From contig NZ_CP107009.1 in the NCBI RefSeq assembly GCF_025725665.1, forward strand, positions 3,658,001 through 3,722,000: a DNA stretch of 64,000 bases, in the 5' to 3' direction. Shown piece after piece: positions 16,071 through 25,452 of this stretch. This DNA is from Halomonas sp. LR3S48 (GTDB lineage: Bacteria; Pseudomonadota; Gammaproteobacteria; Pseudomonadales; Halomonadaceae). The notes beneath the pieces are model-generated. The model had not been told where the DNA came from and searched no databases. It worked only from the letters and a program-made list of their open reading frames with translations. Position 1 is the first letter of the stretch. Each line of letters opens with the position of its first letter. The translations under genes and the position numbers were made by a program.

Positions 16071-19067
16071 TCAGGCCAGCGCCTTCTCCAGCAGACGCGC
16101 CAGGTGCACCGCCTCGCGTCCGCCGCCGTCGCGAATCTGGTGACGACAGCTCGTGCCATCGGCAATCAGCACGGTATCGTCGTCGGCTTGACGAATCGCC
16201 GGCAACAGCGTCAGCTCCGCCATCTTCATCGAGGCCTCGTAATGCTCCGCCTCGTAGCCGAAGCTGCCCGCCATGCCGCAGCACGAGGATGCGATCGTCT
16301 CGACCTCGAGCCCCGGTATCCAGGCGAGCACCCGCTCGACCGGACGCAAGGCATCGAAGGCCTTCTGGTGGCAATGGCCATGCAGCAATGCTCGTGTGTG
16401 ACCGACCGACTTGAGTTCAAGGGACAGCTCGCCCGCGTCATACGCCTCGATCAGAAATTCCTCGAATAACAGGGCCGACTCGGCAAGTCGCCGTGCCGCA
16501 TCGCCGAAGCCATACTGCAGGAACTCGTCGCGCATGCTCAGCAGACACGACGGTTCGAGCCCGACGATCGATACGCCGCGCTCGACGAAGGGCAGCAGAT
16601 GGTCGAGGGAGCGCTTCGCCTCGGCCTTGGCCTTGTCGAACTGGCCGGAGGAGAGGTAGGTGCGCCCGCAGCACAAGGGGCGGTCGCCCGGCTTGACGTT
16701 GAGATGCACATGGTAGCCGGCCTCCTCCAGCACCCGCTTGGCGGCACGCGCGTTCTCGCTCTCCATGTAATTGTTGAAGGTATCGACGAACAGCAGTACC
16801 TCACGGGACGCCTGCGCCGATCGGCCATGGTCTTCGACAAGGAAGTTGCCACGGAATTGGGGGAAGTCGCGCTGCTCGGCCAGCCCCAGCGCCTGCTTGA
16901 CTCGCCGCGAGACGAAGGCCAGCCGCTCGGCGGCTCCCAGCAAGCCAGAGAGCCGGCTCGCCAAGGGTGCGTAGCGCGGCATCTCGCCGACCAGCCGATC
17001 GCGCAGCGAGAGCCCCCTGACCTTTGCCCGAGCCGTACGCGCCTCGATCTTGAACTTGGCCATGTCGACGCCGGTCGGGCAGTCGCGCTTGCAGCCCTTG
17101 CAGGACACACACAGGTCCAGCGCTTCCTTGACGTCGTCGCTGGCCAGGCCCTGGTCGCCGAGCTGGCCGGACAGCACCAGTCGCAGCGTGTTGGCACGCC
17201 CGCGGGTAAGATGCTGCTCATCTCTGGTGATGCGAAAGCTGGGGCACATGGTGCCGGCATCGAACTTGCGGCAGTGGCCGTTGTTGTTGCACATCTCCAC
17301 CGCCATGGCGAGGCCATGAGTGGCATCGCCACCCGAGCCCGGTGGCGTCTGCTCGCCGGTCAGCGGGTCACGCTTGACGTTCCAGGCCGACCAGTCGAGT
17401 ACCGGGGTCAGCGGAATCGCCTGATAGTTCTTGGCAAAGCGAAAGTAGCGCTCGTCGTCCATCTTCGGCGTATCGACGATCTTGCCCGGGTTGAAGCAGT
17501 TGTCGGGATCGAACAGCTGCTTGATCTCGCGAAAAGCGTCGTTGAGGGTGGGTCCGAACTGCCAGGCCACCCACTCGCCGCGACACAGGCCGTCACCGTG
17601 CTCCCCCGAGTAGGCCCCCTTGTACTCGCGCACCAGGGCCGAGGCCTGCTCGGCGATCTCGCGCATCTTCTCGGCGCCATCGCGGCGCATGTCGAGGATC
17701 GGCCGCACGTGCAGCGTGCCGACACTGGCATGGGCGTACCAGGTGCCCTCGGTGCCATGCCGATGGAATACCTCGGTCAGCTTGTCGGTATACTCGGCCA
17801 GGTGCTCGAGCGGCACCGCGCAATCCTCGATGAAGGAGACCGGCTTGCCATCGCCCTTCATGCTCATCATGATGTTGAGCCCCGCCTTGCGCACGTTCCA
17901 CAGCGCCTTCTGCTCGGCCGGCTCGGGCATGTCGACCACGCTCCCCGGCAGCCCCAGGTCGGCCATCAGTTCGTTGAGGCGTGCCAGCGATGCCAGCTGC
18001 GCCTCGCGCTCAGGCCCGGCGAACTCCACCAGCAGCACCGCCTGGGGCCGGCCGATCAGAGCCTTCTCGATCACCGGACGAAACGCGGGGTTCTCCAGCG
18101 ACAGCTCGATCATGGTGCGATCGACCAGCTCCACCGCGGTGGGGTCGAGCTTGACGATATGCTGGGTGAAATCCATCGCCTGATAGAAGGTGGGAAAGTT
18201 CACCACGCCGAGTACCTTGTGCTCGGGTAGCGGCGAGAGCCTCAACGTGACGCGGCGGCTGACCGCCAGCGTGCCCTCGGACCCCACCAGCAGGTGGGCC
18301 AGGTTGGCGCGGCCCTCGGCATCGTAGGGCTTGGGGTTCTGGCACTGAAAGATGTCGAGGTTGTAACCGCCCACTCGCCGCAGCACCTTGGGAAAGTGTT
18401 CGCGGATCTGCGGGGCCACACCCGCGGCGATCGCCTTGACGCTCTCCGCCAGCTCCCGCACCGGCCCGCTGTCGGGGAGCTCATCGAGGAAGCCGAACTC
18501 GCCTTCTCTGCCGTCGGCGAGCCAGGCGTCGATGCCCAGTACGTTGTGCACCATGTTGCCGTAGCGGATCGAGCGCGACCCACAGGAGTTGTTGCCGGCC
18601 ATGCCGCCGATGGTGCACTGGGCACTGGTGGAAACGTCCACCGGGTACCACAGGCCATGGGGCTTGAGCCAGGCATTGAGGTGGTCGAGTACGACGCCCG
18701 GCTCGACCACCACGGTACGCGCCTCGGCATCGAACTCCACGATCTGGTTGAGCCAACGGGAATTGTCGATCACCACTGCCTCGCCAACCGTCTGGCCGCA
18801 CTGGCTGGTGCCGGCTCCCCTCGCCAGCACCGGTACCCGGGCATCGCGGGCAATGTCCAGCGCCAGCTTCAGGTCCTCTTGGTCGCGTGGGATCACCACC
18901 CCGATCGGCATCACCTGGTAGATCGAAGCATCCGTGGAGTAGCGGCCCCGCGATGCATGGTCGAACAGCACTTCGCCTTGCAGCTCCCGGGAAAGCCGGG
19001 CGGCCAAATCGGTGACCGGCTTGATCCGGGCATCCCCAGACCGGGTGTTCTCCTTCAGGGACGTCAT
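16071..19067 (-). CDS. FAD-linked oxidase fused to Fe-S domain, D-2-hydroxyacid dehydrogenase (YdiJ/Dld-II type)
   Basis: A 998-residue protein. The N-terminal FAD-binding PCMH domain shows GAGTSQCGQ and TIGGMAGNNSCGSRS. A C-terminal FAD-oxidase domain follows, then a ferredoxin-like region with CVSCKGCKRDCPTG near residue 650, and paired cysteine blocks (CCGRTY, SSCCGMAGSFGYE) like the glycolate oxidase subunit GlcF. Family knowledge: E. coli YdiJ (1018 residues) oxidises D-2-hydroxyglutarate, and Shewanella Dld-II oxidises D-lactate. The enzyme would feed electrons to quinone or another carrier. It follows the aminotransferase gene by 35 bp, and GGAGGGAAGC precedes the ATG. The exact hydroxyacid is open. 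Confidence 0.85.
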   Translation of the reverse strand: MTSLKENTRSGDARIKPVTDLAARLSRELQGEVLFDHASRGRYSTDASIYQVMPIGVVIPRDQEDLKLALDIARDARVPVLARGAGTSQCGQTVGEAVVIDNSRWLNQIVEFDAEARTVVVEPGVVLDHLNAWLKPHGLWYPVDVSTSAQCTIGGMAGNNSCGSRSIRYGNMVHNVLGIDAWLADGREGEFGFLDELPDSGPVRELAESVKAIAAGVAPQIREHFPKVLRRVGGYNLDIFQCQNPKPYDAEGRANLAHLLVGSEGTLAVSRRVTLRLSPLPEHKVLGVVNFPTFYQAMDFTQHIVKLDPTAVELVDRTMIELSLENPAFRPVIEKALIGRPQAVLLVEFAGPEREAQLASLARLNELMADLGLPGSVVDMPEPAEQKALWNVRKAGLNIMMSMKGDGKPVSFIEDCAVPLEHLAEYTDKLTEVFHRHGTEGTWYAHASVGTLHVRPILDMRRDGAEKMREIAEQASALVREYKGAYSGEHGDGLCRGEWVAWQFGPTLNDAFREIKQLFDPDNCFNPGKIVDTPKMDDERYFRFAKNYQAIPLTPVLDWSAWNVKRDPLTGEQTPPGSGGDATHGLAMAVEMCNNNGHCRKFDAGTMCPSFRITRDEQHLTRGRANTLRLVLSGQLGDQGLASDDVKEALDLCVSCKGCKRDCPTGVDMAKFKIEARTARAKVRGLSLRDRLVGEMPRYAPLASRLSGLLGAAERLAFVSRRVKQALGLAEQRDFPQFRGNFLVEDHGRSAQASREVLLFVDTFNNYMESENARAAKRVLEEAGYHVHLNVKPGDRPLCCGRTYLSSGQFDKAKAEAKRSLDHLLPFVERGVSIVGLEPSCLLSMRDEFLQYGFGDAARRLAESALLFEEFLIEAYDAGELSLELKSVGHTRALLHGHCHQKAFDALRPVERVLAWIPGLEVETIASSCCGMAGSFGYEAEHYEASMKMAELTLLPAIRQADDDTVLIADGTSCRHQIRDGGGREAVHLARLLEKALA

Positions 19068-19102
19068 GCTTCCCTCCTAGCCGTGCTGATCAAAGCCGAT
19101 GG

Positions 19103-20311
19103 TCAACGGTCGCCTTTCAGCGGATGGCTGGCAAAGTAATCGAGCGCGGCGCAGACGCCACTCTCCTTGAGTTCTACTCCGGCCAGTTTCATGCCCGCCT
19201 CGCAGCCGCCCAAAGTGGCGATCAGGGTCAGGTCGTTGCAGTCGCCCAGGTGGCCGATGCGGAACATCTTGCCCTTGGCCTTGCCCAGCCCGGTGCCCAA
19301 CGACAGATCGAAGCGCTCGTAGATGAGCTTGCGCACCGCGTCGGCATCGACGCCTTCGGGCATCACCACGCCGGTCAGCACCGGTGAATAGACGGCAGGA
19401 TCCTGGCACTGGATCTCAAGACCCCAGGCCTCGACCGCCTGGCGCACGCCGACGGCCCAGCGCTGGTGGCGAGCCAGCACCTGGTCGAGCCCCTCCTCCA
19501 GCAGCATGTCCAGCGACTCGTTGAGCCCGTAGAGCAGGTTGGTGCTGGGGGTATAGGGCCAGTAGCCGTTCTGGTTGGCCTCGAGTATCTCGTCCCAGGC
19601 CCAGAAGCTCTTCGGCATGCGGTTGTGGCGGCTCGCCTCGATGGCCCGCTCGGAGACGGCGTTGAAGCTGATCCCCGGAGGCAACATCAGTCCCTTCTGG
19701 GAGCCGGAGATGGTCACGTCCACGCCCCATTCGTCATGCCGATAGTCGGCGCTGGCCAGGCCCGAGATGGTATCGACCAGCAGCAGCGCCGGGTGGCCGG
19801 CAGCATCGATGGCGCGACGCACGGCGGCGATATCGCTGGTCACCCCGGTGGAGGTTTCGTTGTGGACCACGCAGACGGCCTTGAGCTCATGGGCCGTGTC
19901 TTCCTTCAGGCGTGCCTCGATCATGTCGGCCTGGACGCCGTGGCGCCAGCCCTCATAACCGGGCAAACCGATGAACTCGGGCTCTAGCTGCAGCCGTCGT
20001 GCCATCATGTGCCATAGAGTGGCGAAGTGACCGGTCTCGAACATCAGCACCCGGTCGCCCGGGGACAGGGTGTTGGAGAGAGCCGCTTCCCAGGCACCGG
20101 TACCGGAAGCCGGGTAAATGATCACCGGGTTCTCGGTCTTGAAGACTTTCTTGATCTTTTCCAGCAGCGTGCGTCCCAAGGCACCGAACTCCGGGCCGCG
20201 GTGGTCGATGGTCGGCAGGCTCATGGCACGCAGGATGCGGTCCGGCACCGGCGAGGGGCCGGGTATCTGCAGGAAGTGACGACCGGATGGATGGAAATCG
20301 AGATTCAACAT
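19103..20311 (-). CDS. Class V aminotransferase, serine/aspartate-glyoxylate type
   Basis: A 402-residue PLP enzyme. It shows the opening FLQIPGPSPVPDRILRAM, the DHRGPEF substrate-loop motif, ASGTGAWEAAL, LLVDTISGLAS (PLP-ring Asp) and the Schiff-base lysine in SGSQKGLMLPPG. Family knowledge: such enzymes transfer amino groups from serine, alanine or aspartate to glyoxylate. The BhcA branch of the beta-hydroxyaspartate cycle is aspartate-glyoxylate specific and cannot be separated here by eye. GGAGGTAG precedes the ATG. It lies between a CoA-transferase and a 2-hydroxyacid dehydrogenase, which is unlike known serine-cycle or bhc clusters. Confidence 0.85.
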   Translation of the reverse strand: MLNLDFHPSGRHFLQIPGPSPVPDRILRAMSLPTIDHRGPEFGALGRTLLEKIKKVFKTENPVIIYPASGTGAWEAALSNTLSPGDRVLMFETGHFATLWHMMARRLQLEPEFIGLPGYEGWRHGVQADMIEARLKEDTAHELKAVCVVHNETSTGVTSDIAAVRRAIDAAGHPALLLVDTISGLASADYRHDEWGVDVTISGSQKGLMLPPGISFNAVSERAIEASRHNRMPKSFWAWDEILEANQNGYWPYTPSTNLLYGLNESLDMLLEEGLDQVLARHQRWAVGVRQAVEAWGLEIQCQDPAVYSPVLTGVVMPEGVDADAVRKLIYERFDLSLGTGLGKAKGKMFRIGHLGDCNDLTLIATLGGCEAGMKLAGVELKESGVCAALDYFASHPLKGDR

Positions 20312-20374
20312 GCGACTACCTCCGAAGACAATTTTGCATTTTTGATAATGAATTCACTTCCAGACAGCAAAAAA

Positions 20375-21562
20375 CTACTTGATGCAACCGGCGTCGCGCA
20401 GCGTCTCGAGTTGCTCCGCGGAGAGGCCAAGTTCCGCCAATACTGCGTCGGTATGCTGGCCGAACAGCGGCGCCGGGCTCCGGATCTGCGATGGGGTTCG
20501 TGAGAACTTGCTCGGAAAGCCGATGGTCTTCATCTTGCCGATAACCGGGTGCTCCATCTCCTGCACCATGCCGCGGGCCAGATAGTGTTCGTCCTGCATG
20601 GCCTGGGCGAAGTCATTGATCGGTCCGGCCGGCACGCCGGCCTTGTCGCACAGCGCCAGCCAGTGGTTCATGTCCCGCTCGACCATGATCTCCTCCAGCA
20701 CCGCCTCGAGTTCCTCGACGTGCTGGCCACGATCGTGGTTGGTCAGGAAGCGCGGCTCGGCCATCAGGTCCTCGCGCTCGAGCACGTCCCGGCAGAAGCG
20801 CTCCCAGGTACGCTGGTTGGCACAGCCCAGCATGATGTAACCGTCGCTGGCCTTGACCGCCTGATAGGGCGCCGATACACGATGCCGCCAACCGGTGGGT
20901 CCAGGGACTCTGCCCTCGGCAAAATAAGCAGCCGCCTCCCAGGTGAACCAGGGCAGGCCACATTCGGTGATGGCGATGTCGATGTGCTGCCCCTCGCCGG
21001 ACGTCATCTTGTGGATGTAAGCGGCCAGGATCGAGTACACGGCCGTGATCCCCGCCCCGATGTCGTAAACCGCGATGCCGGTCTTCAGCGGCCGTCGGCC
21101 CGGTTCGCCGGTCATCGACATCAGGCCGGTCATGCCCTGGGCCACCAGGTCGAAGCCGCCGCGATGGCTGTAGGGCCCGGTCTGTCCGTAGCCGGAGATC
21201 GAGCAGTAGATGATGCCGGGATTGATCGCCTTGATGGTGTCGTAGTCGATCGCAAGCGACCGTGTCACCCCGGTGCGATAGTTCTCGACGATGACGTCGG
21301 CGTCCTTGGCCAGGCGATAGAAGATCTCCCTGGCCCGCTCATCCTTCAGGTTCAGCGAGATGCTCTTCTTGTTGCGGTTGATCTGCGAAAAGCAGGTCGA
21401 TTCGTCGTTGACGTAGGGGCCCATCTGACGGCTGTCGTCGCCGCCGTTGAGCTTCTCGACCTTGATCACCTCGGCCCCCATGTCGGCCAGCACCATGGTG
21501 CAGTAGGGGCCGGCCATGATCTGGGAAACGTCCAGTACCTTGAGTCCTTCCAGGGGAAGCAT
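20375..21562 (-). CDS. CaiB/BaiF (family III) CoA-transferase
   Basis: A 395-residue protein with the family III signs: LEGLKVLDVSQIMAGPYCTMVLADMGAEVIKVE (abridged), INRNKKSISLNLK, the catalytic aspartate in AVYDIGAGITAVYS and the late GVPAGPINDF. It moves CoA from a donor such as succinyl-CoA to a carboxylic acid, activating the acid without ATP. The ATG at 21562 has GAGGTG upstream and is preferred to a GTG at 21571. It is followed by the aminotransferase and preceded by the crotonase, so acid uptake by the TRAP system and CoA activation look like consecutive steps. The acid is unknown. Confidence 0.87.
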   Translation of the reverse strand: MLPLEGLKVLDVSQIMAGPYCTMVLADMGAEVIKVEKLNGGDDSRQMGPYVNDESTCFSQINRNKKSISLNLKDERAREIFYRLAKDADVIVENYRTGVTRSLAIDYDTIKAINPGIIYCSISGYGQTGPYSHRGGFDLVAQGMTGLMSMTGEPGRRPLKTGIAVYDIGAGITAVYSILAAYIHKMTSGEGQHIDIAITECGLPWFTWEAAAYFAEGRVPGPTGWRHRVSAPYQAVKASDGYIMLGCANQRTWERFCRDVLEREDLMAEPRFLTNHDRGQHVEELEAVLEEIMVERDMNHWLALCDKAGVPAGPINDFAQAMQDEHYLARGMVQEMEHPVIGKMKTIGFPSKFSRTPSQIRSPAPLFGQHTDAVLAELGLSAEQLETLRDAGCIK

Positions 21563-21611
21563 GGGCTTCACCTCGCTTGTGTGTTCGCGGGACTGCCTCG
21601 ACGCGCCAATG

Positions 21612-22394
21612 TCAGCGGCCGGTCCACTCGAAGGGTGTCTTGTGCAGGAACTTGTTCACTGCCGCCTGGAAATCGCCGCTCATGTAGCAGGTGGTAACCC
21701 AGTCGTCACCGGCATCCGCGGCGGCCCTGCGCGCCTCCAGAACCCGCCCCACCAGCGCCTTGCTGGCCTGGAGGGTGAGTGGCGCGCGCCGGCCGAATTC
21801 GGCCGCGATGGCAGTCACCTCCTCGACGATCGTTTCGCCAGCGAAGACGCCGTTGACCAGCCCCGCCTGCCGAGCCTCCTCGGCATCGAACAGCTTGGCC
21901 ATCATCAGCGCTTCCTTGGTGCGAGCCACGCCGATCATGTCGACCATCCGCGAGACGTTGGTCATCGACAGGGTGTTGCCCAGCGTCCTGGCGATGGGCA
22001 CACCGAACTTCATCGACGGCGTGCAGTAGCGGAAGTCACAGACCAATGCCAGGGCTGCCCCGCCGCCCACACAGGCGCCCTCGATCAGGGCGATGGTGGG
22101 CTTGGCCAAGCGCTCCAGCTTGCCCAGCACCCGATCGATACGCCGCTCATAGCCGATGGCGTCCTCGGGAGCGTCGAAGTGGGCAAACTGGGAGATATCG
22201 GTGCCGGCGACGAAGGCCTCGCCGCCAACGCCATGCAGCACCACCGCCTGGATGTCGCCGTCCTCGGCCAGCAGGTCGCAACAGGCCTCGAGCGCGTCGT
22301 ACATCTCCCAGGTCATGGCGTTGCGGCTCTCGGGCCGGTTGAAGCCGATCCAGGCGAGGTTGCCCTCGCGCCGAAAGATCAAGGAATCCGCCAT
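21612..22394 (-). CDS. Crotonase-superfamily protein lacking both hydratase glutamates
   Basis: A 260-residue enoyl-CoA hydratase/isomerase fold protein. The CoA-binding and oxyanion elements are present (FVAGTDISQF, GACVGGGAALAL). By hand alignment with mitochondrial enoyl-CoA hydratase, Glu144 is replaced by Ala114 and Glu164 by Ile134 (GVPIARTLGN in place of the usual GQPE block). Simple hydration is therefore unlikely; a decarboxylase, hydrolase, lyase or isomerase activity is more plausible. GAGGAGG precedes the ATG at 22394. It sits between dctM and the CoA-transferase gene in one operon. Confidence 0.82.
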   Translation of the reverse strand: MADSLIFRREGNLAWIGFNRPESRNAMTWEMYDALEACCDLLAEDGDIQAVVLHGVGGEAFVAGTDISQFAHFDAPEDAIGYERRIDRVLGKLERLAKPTIALIEGACVGGGAALALVCDFRYCTPSMKFGVPIARTLGNTLSMTNVSRMVDMIGVARTKEALMMAKLFDAEEARQAGLVNGVFAGETIVEEVTAIAAEFGRRAPLTLQASKALVGRVLEARRAAADAGDDWVTTCYMSGDFQAAVNKFLHKTPFEWTGR

Positions 22395-22436
22395 ATGAAT
22401 CCTCCTCAAATCGTCGGGCACATCAGTGGATTGGGT

Positions 22437-23717
22437 TCACCGGTAGAACAGCTCCACCAGGCCCATCGGGAAGATCGGCACGTAAGTCACCAGCATCAGC
22501 AGGATGAATAGCAGGATGACGAACGGCACGTTGGCCTTCGACACCTCCCAGATGTCGGCCTTGGCCACCGAGCAGGCCGTCATCAGCACGCTGGCCACCG
22601 GTGGAGTCTGCTGGCCGATCGCCAGGTTGAGGGTGACGATCATGCCGAAGTGGACGGGGTCGATGCCGACCATCATCACCAGCGGCATGACGATGGGCAC
22701 GGTGAGAATGATTGCCGCCGCCGAATGCAGGATCATACCGATCAGCAGCAGGAAGACGTTCAGCAGCGCGAGGACCATGTACTTGTTGGCAGTGAAGTCG
22801 CTGATCATCATCGCCAGCATCTGCGGCAGCTGGGCGCGGGTGAGGAAATCGCCGAGCAGGGCCGAACTCGCCACCAGCAGCATGACCACGGCGGTCTGAA
22901 CGCCACCTTCGACCATTGCCGCGCGCAGCTTCGCCCACCGCAGCTCGCCGTAGCGGAAGCTGATCAGCAGTGCAGCCAGCACCGCCAGGGCCGCCCCTTC
23001 GGTAGCGGTCATGAAGCCACCGAATATCCCGCCGAGGATGACCAGCGGCAACACGAAGGCCAGGCCCGCCGCCTTGAAGGTGGTCCACACCCGCTTCAGC
23101 TGAAAGGTATGCTCCACGGGCCAGTTGTAGCGGACCGCGAAGTACCAGGCGAGCACCATCATCAAGACCCCGCCGACCAGGCCGGGCACGATACCGGCGA
23201 CGAACAGCTGCACCACCGAGGTGTCGGCCATGGCGGCATACAGGATCATGGGGATGGAGGGTGGAATGATGATCGCCAGCGAGGCCGAAGAGGAGGTAAT
23301 GGCGGCGGCGAATGGGGCGGGGTAGCCCTTGCGTTTCATCTCCGGCATCAGGATGGACCCAAGGGCGGCCACGTCGGCCACGGCGGACCCGGAGATCTCG
23401 GCGAAGAACAGCGAGGTGCCGACGTTGACCATGGCCAGCCCGCCGCGAATGAAGCCGAGCAACGCGGATGCGAAGTCGATCAGCCGCCGAGAGATACCGC
23501 CGGTGTTCATGATGGCGCCGGCCAGGATGAACAGCGGAATGGCGATCAACGGGAACTTGGTCGAGCCCTCGAACATCACCAGCGGGAAGCCAAGCAGGCC
23601 GTTCGGCCCCTGCAGGACCAATATCGCGACGAGGGAGACCGCCCCCAGGGCCACGGCGATGGGAATGTTGATGAAGATCATGGCCAGCCCGGCCAGCAGG
23701 ATCAGTGCCGTCGTCAT
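22437..23717 (-). CDS. dctM: TRAP transporter large permease subunit
   Basis: A 426-residue protein with about 12 membrane segments and DctM family blocks: IPLFILAGAIMNTGGIS, SGSAVADVAALGSILMPEM and the IIIPPSIPMILYAAM hairpin region. It is the sodium-driven translocating subunit of a tripartite ATP-independent periplasmic transporter. It overlaps dctQ by 4 bp (ATGA), so the two are translationally coupled. The transported acid is unknown, and the downstream CoA-transferase suggests a carboxylate that gets activated to a CoA ester. Confidence 0.93.
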   Translation of the reverse strand: MTTALILLAGLAMIFINIPIAVALGAVSLVAILVLQGPNGLLGFPLVMFEGSTKFPLIAIPLFILAGAIMNTGGISRRLIDFASALLGFIRGGLAMVNVGTSLFFAEISGSAVADVAALGSILMPEMKRKGYPAPFAAAITSSSASLAIIIPPSIPMILYAAMADTSVVQLFVAGIVPGLVGGVLMMVLAWYFAVRYNWPVEHTFQLKRVWTTFKAAGLAFVLPLVILGGIFGGFMTATEGAALAVLAALLISFRYGELRWAKLRAAMVEGGVQTAVVMLLVASSALLGDFLTRAQLPQMLAMMISDFTANKYMVLALLNVFLLLIGMILHSAAAIILTVPIVMPLVMMVGIDPVHFGMIVTLNLAIGQQTPPVASVLMTACSVAKADIWEVSKANVPFVILLFILLMLVTYVPIFPMGLVELFYR

Positions 23718-24232
23718 TGCAGCTCCTCCACGATGTCCTGCTCCGAGGGCGGCCGCTTGCCGTCCCAGGCCTCACGCAGGATGGCCGGGAGGTTGAGCAG
23801 CTCGGCGATGACATAGAGTGCCGCGCCAATCGGGATGGTCGACTGGGTGACAGCGATCGGAATCGGCACGCTGACCAGGGTCGAGCCACCGAGCACTCCG
23901 ATGACGTAGACGCCGTAATAGGCGAGCAGCACGAAGAAAGCGATGATGATGGCCTCGCCAATCGCCACCAGTGTCACGCGCACGACGCGGGGGCGTGAGT
24001 AGACGAAACCCGGGACGCTGATATGGGCACGTTTGAGTGAAGCGAGAGCGGCACCATAGTAGGTCACCCAGGCCAGCATCACGGCAGCGACTTCGTCGTA
24101 CCAGCTCAGCGAATTGCCGGTATAGCGGAAGGAGACACCGAGCAGCACGATCACCGTGAGGGCCACCACCAACAGCATGGTGATGACCTCGAGCAGCCAC
24201 TCGAAACCTGCTCGCAGTTTCGCAAGGGACAT
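23714..24232 (-). CDS. dctQ: TRAP transporter small permease subunit
   Basis: A 172-residue protein with four membrane spans, containing VSFRYTGNSLSWYDEVAAVML and LKRAHISVPGF, the typical DctQ middle region. It forms the membrane complex with DctM. The ATG at 24232 has GGAG nine bases upstream; an alternative at 24253 has no clear ribosome-binding sequence. The C-terminus runs into the dctM start with a 4-bp overlap. Confidence 0.9.
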   Translation of the reverse strand: MSLAKLRAGFEWLLEVITMLLVVALTVIVLLGVSFRYTGNSLSWYDEVAAVMLAWVTYYGAALASLKRAHISVPGFVYSRPRVVRVTLVAIGEAIIIAFFVLLAYYGVYVIGVLGGSTLVSVPIPIAVTQSTIPIGAALYVIAELLNLPAILREAWDGKRPPSEQDIVEELQ

Positions 24233-24261
24233 GCAATCGACTCCATCGAGCATGGGAAGGA

Positions 24262-24279
24262 CCGCCCCGGACGGGGCGG
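24262..24279 (-). terminator. Intra-operon hairpin between dctP and dctQ
   Basis: A GC-only 7-bp stem, CCGCCCC (24262-24268) / GGGGCGG (24273-24279), with a four-base loop and no T-tract. It probably attenuates transcription or protects the 3' end, so that the binding protein is made in excess over the membrane subunits. Confidence 0.5.
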
Positions 24280-24301
24280 CCGCGGGATCACGTAGCAGGG
24301 G

Positions 24302-25288
24302 TCACTCTTCTTCGCTGAGCGCAAGGACTCGCTCGACCAGATCCCCGCCGCCTTCCACTTCCTCGTCGAAGCGCTTGTAGATGGGGCCGCTGGCATCGAT
24401 GAAGGCCTGCTGGTCGGCCTCGTTGACTTCCATGCCGGCAGCTTCCATCTCGCCGAGCAGTTCCTCGTCCTGCCTGGCAGCGGTCTCGTAGACGAAGTCC
24501 TGCACCTCCTGAGCAGTCTCCTCCAGCACCTCACGCACGTCCTCCGGCAGGTCGTCCCAATGGCGCTTGGAGACCACCACATAGGCCGGCGTATAGACGT
24601 GGTTGGTCATGGAGAGGTAGTCCTGTACCTCTTGGAATTTCTGGGAGTGAATCTGCACCAGGGGGTTCTCCTGGCCGTCCATGGTGCCGGTCTGCAGCGC
24701 CGTGAAGACCTCCGAGAGCGCCATGGGCGAGGGGTTGGCGCCGTATTCCTCGAACATGCGCACCCGCCACTTGCCCTCCGGGGTCCGAAGCTTCAGGCCC
24801 TCCAGGTCCTCGGGCGTCTCGATGGGTCGCCGGCTATTGGTGATCTGACGGAAGCCGTTCTCCCACACGGCGAGGATCTTGTAGCCTTCCTCTTCCACCA
24901 GCGGGTAGAGATCGGGCTCGATGACCTCCTCGATGACGCGCTTCATGTGCTCTCTGTCCTTGATCAGGTAGGGCATCTCGAACAGACCGAACTCGTCCAC
25001 CACCGACGACATCACCGTCGAGGGCAACGTGAAGGTCAGTTGGCCGAGCTTGAGCTTCTGCATCATGGAGCTGTCGCCACCCAGTTGGCTCGAACCGTAG
25101 ACCTCTACCCTGTAGTCATCGCCGAGCCGCTCGTTGGCACGCTCGGCAAACTCCTTGGCGGAAACATCGAACAGCGAACCGGGATTGCCCACGTGGCCGA
25201 ATTGCAGTTCGGTTTGAGCCATACCAAGCCCTGGCGTGAGACTCAGCGCCAGGGCGGTAGTCACGAATGCCGTCTTGATCGTCTTCAT
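24302..25288 (-). CDS. dctP: TRAP transporter periplasmic binding protein
   Basis: A 328-residue protein with a Sec signal peptide (MKTIKTAFVTTALALSLTP, cleavage near GMAQ). The DctP fold follows, including the carboxylate-binding arginine in LEGLKLRTPEG and the GTMDGQENPLVQI block. It delivers substrate to DctQM. GGAGTATCCG precedes the ATG. It is the first gene of the minus-strand catabolic operon. Its upstream gap carries two overlapping palindromes matching the site next to the GntR gene. The C-terminus is strongly acidic, as expected of a periplasmic protein in a halophile. Confidence 0.93.
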   Translation of the reverse strand: MKTIKTAFVTTALALSLTPGLGMAQTELQFGHVGNPGSLFDVSAKEFAERANERLGDDYRVEVYGSSQLGGDSSMMQKLKLGQLTFTLPSTVMSSVVDEFGLFEMPYLIKDREHMKRVIEEVIEPDLYPLVEEEGYKILAVWENGFRQITNSRRPIETPEDLEGLKLRTPEGKWRVRMFEEYGANPSPMALSEVFTALQTGTMDGQENPLVQIHSQKFQEVQDYLSMTNHVYTPAYVVVSKRHWDDLPEDVREVLEETAQEVQDFVYETAARQDEELLGEMEAAGMEVNEADQQAFIDASGPIYKRFDEEVEGGGDLVERVLALSEEE

Positions 25289-25452
25289 CGGATACTCCAG
25301 TGCTGGCTTGTTGTTGTAGGTGTGCTGCCCAGGCGTGCCATCTCGCGGGTGACAGTCTCCAAGCCGTAGTGGCTCCTCCGGGACCGCGGCAAGTTATCCG
25401 ACGGTCCTAGTCATCCTCGGCCATCAAGCGGCTCGTTGAGTCCAGCCGCTAC

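Noticed and set aside
17788..17793. GTATAC resembling the ureide operator core
   Set aside because: It lies deep inside the FAD/Fe-S dehydrogenase coding region with flanks GG and TC, so it does not match the full box.
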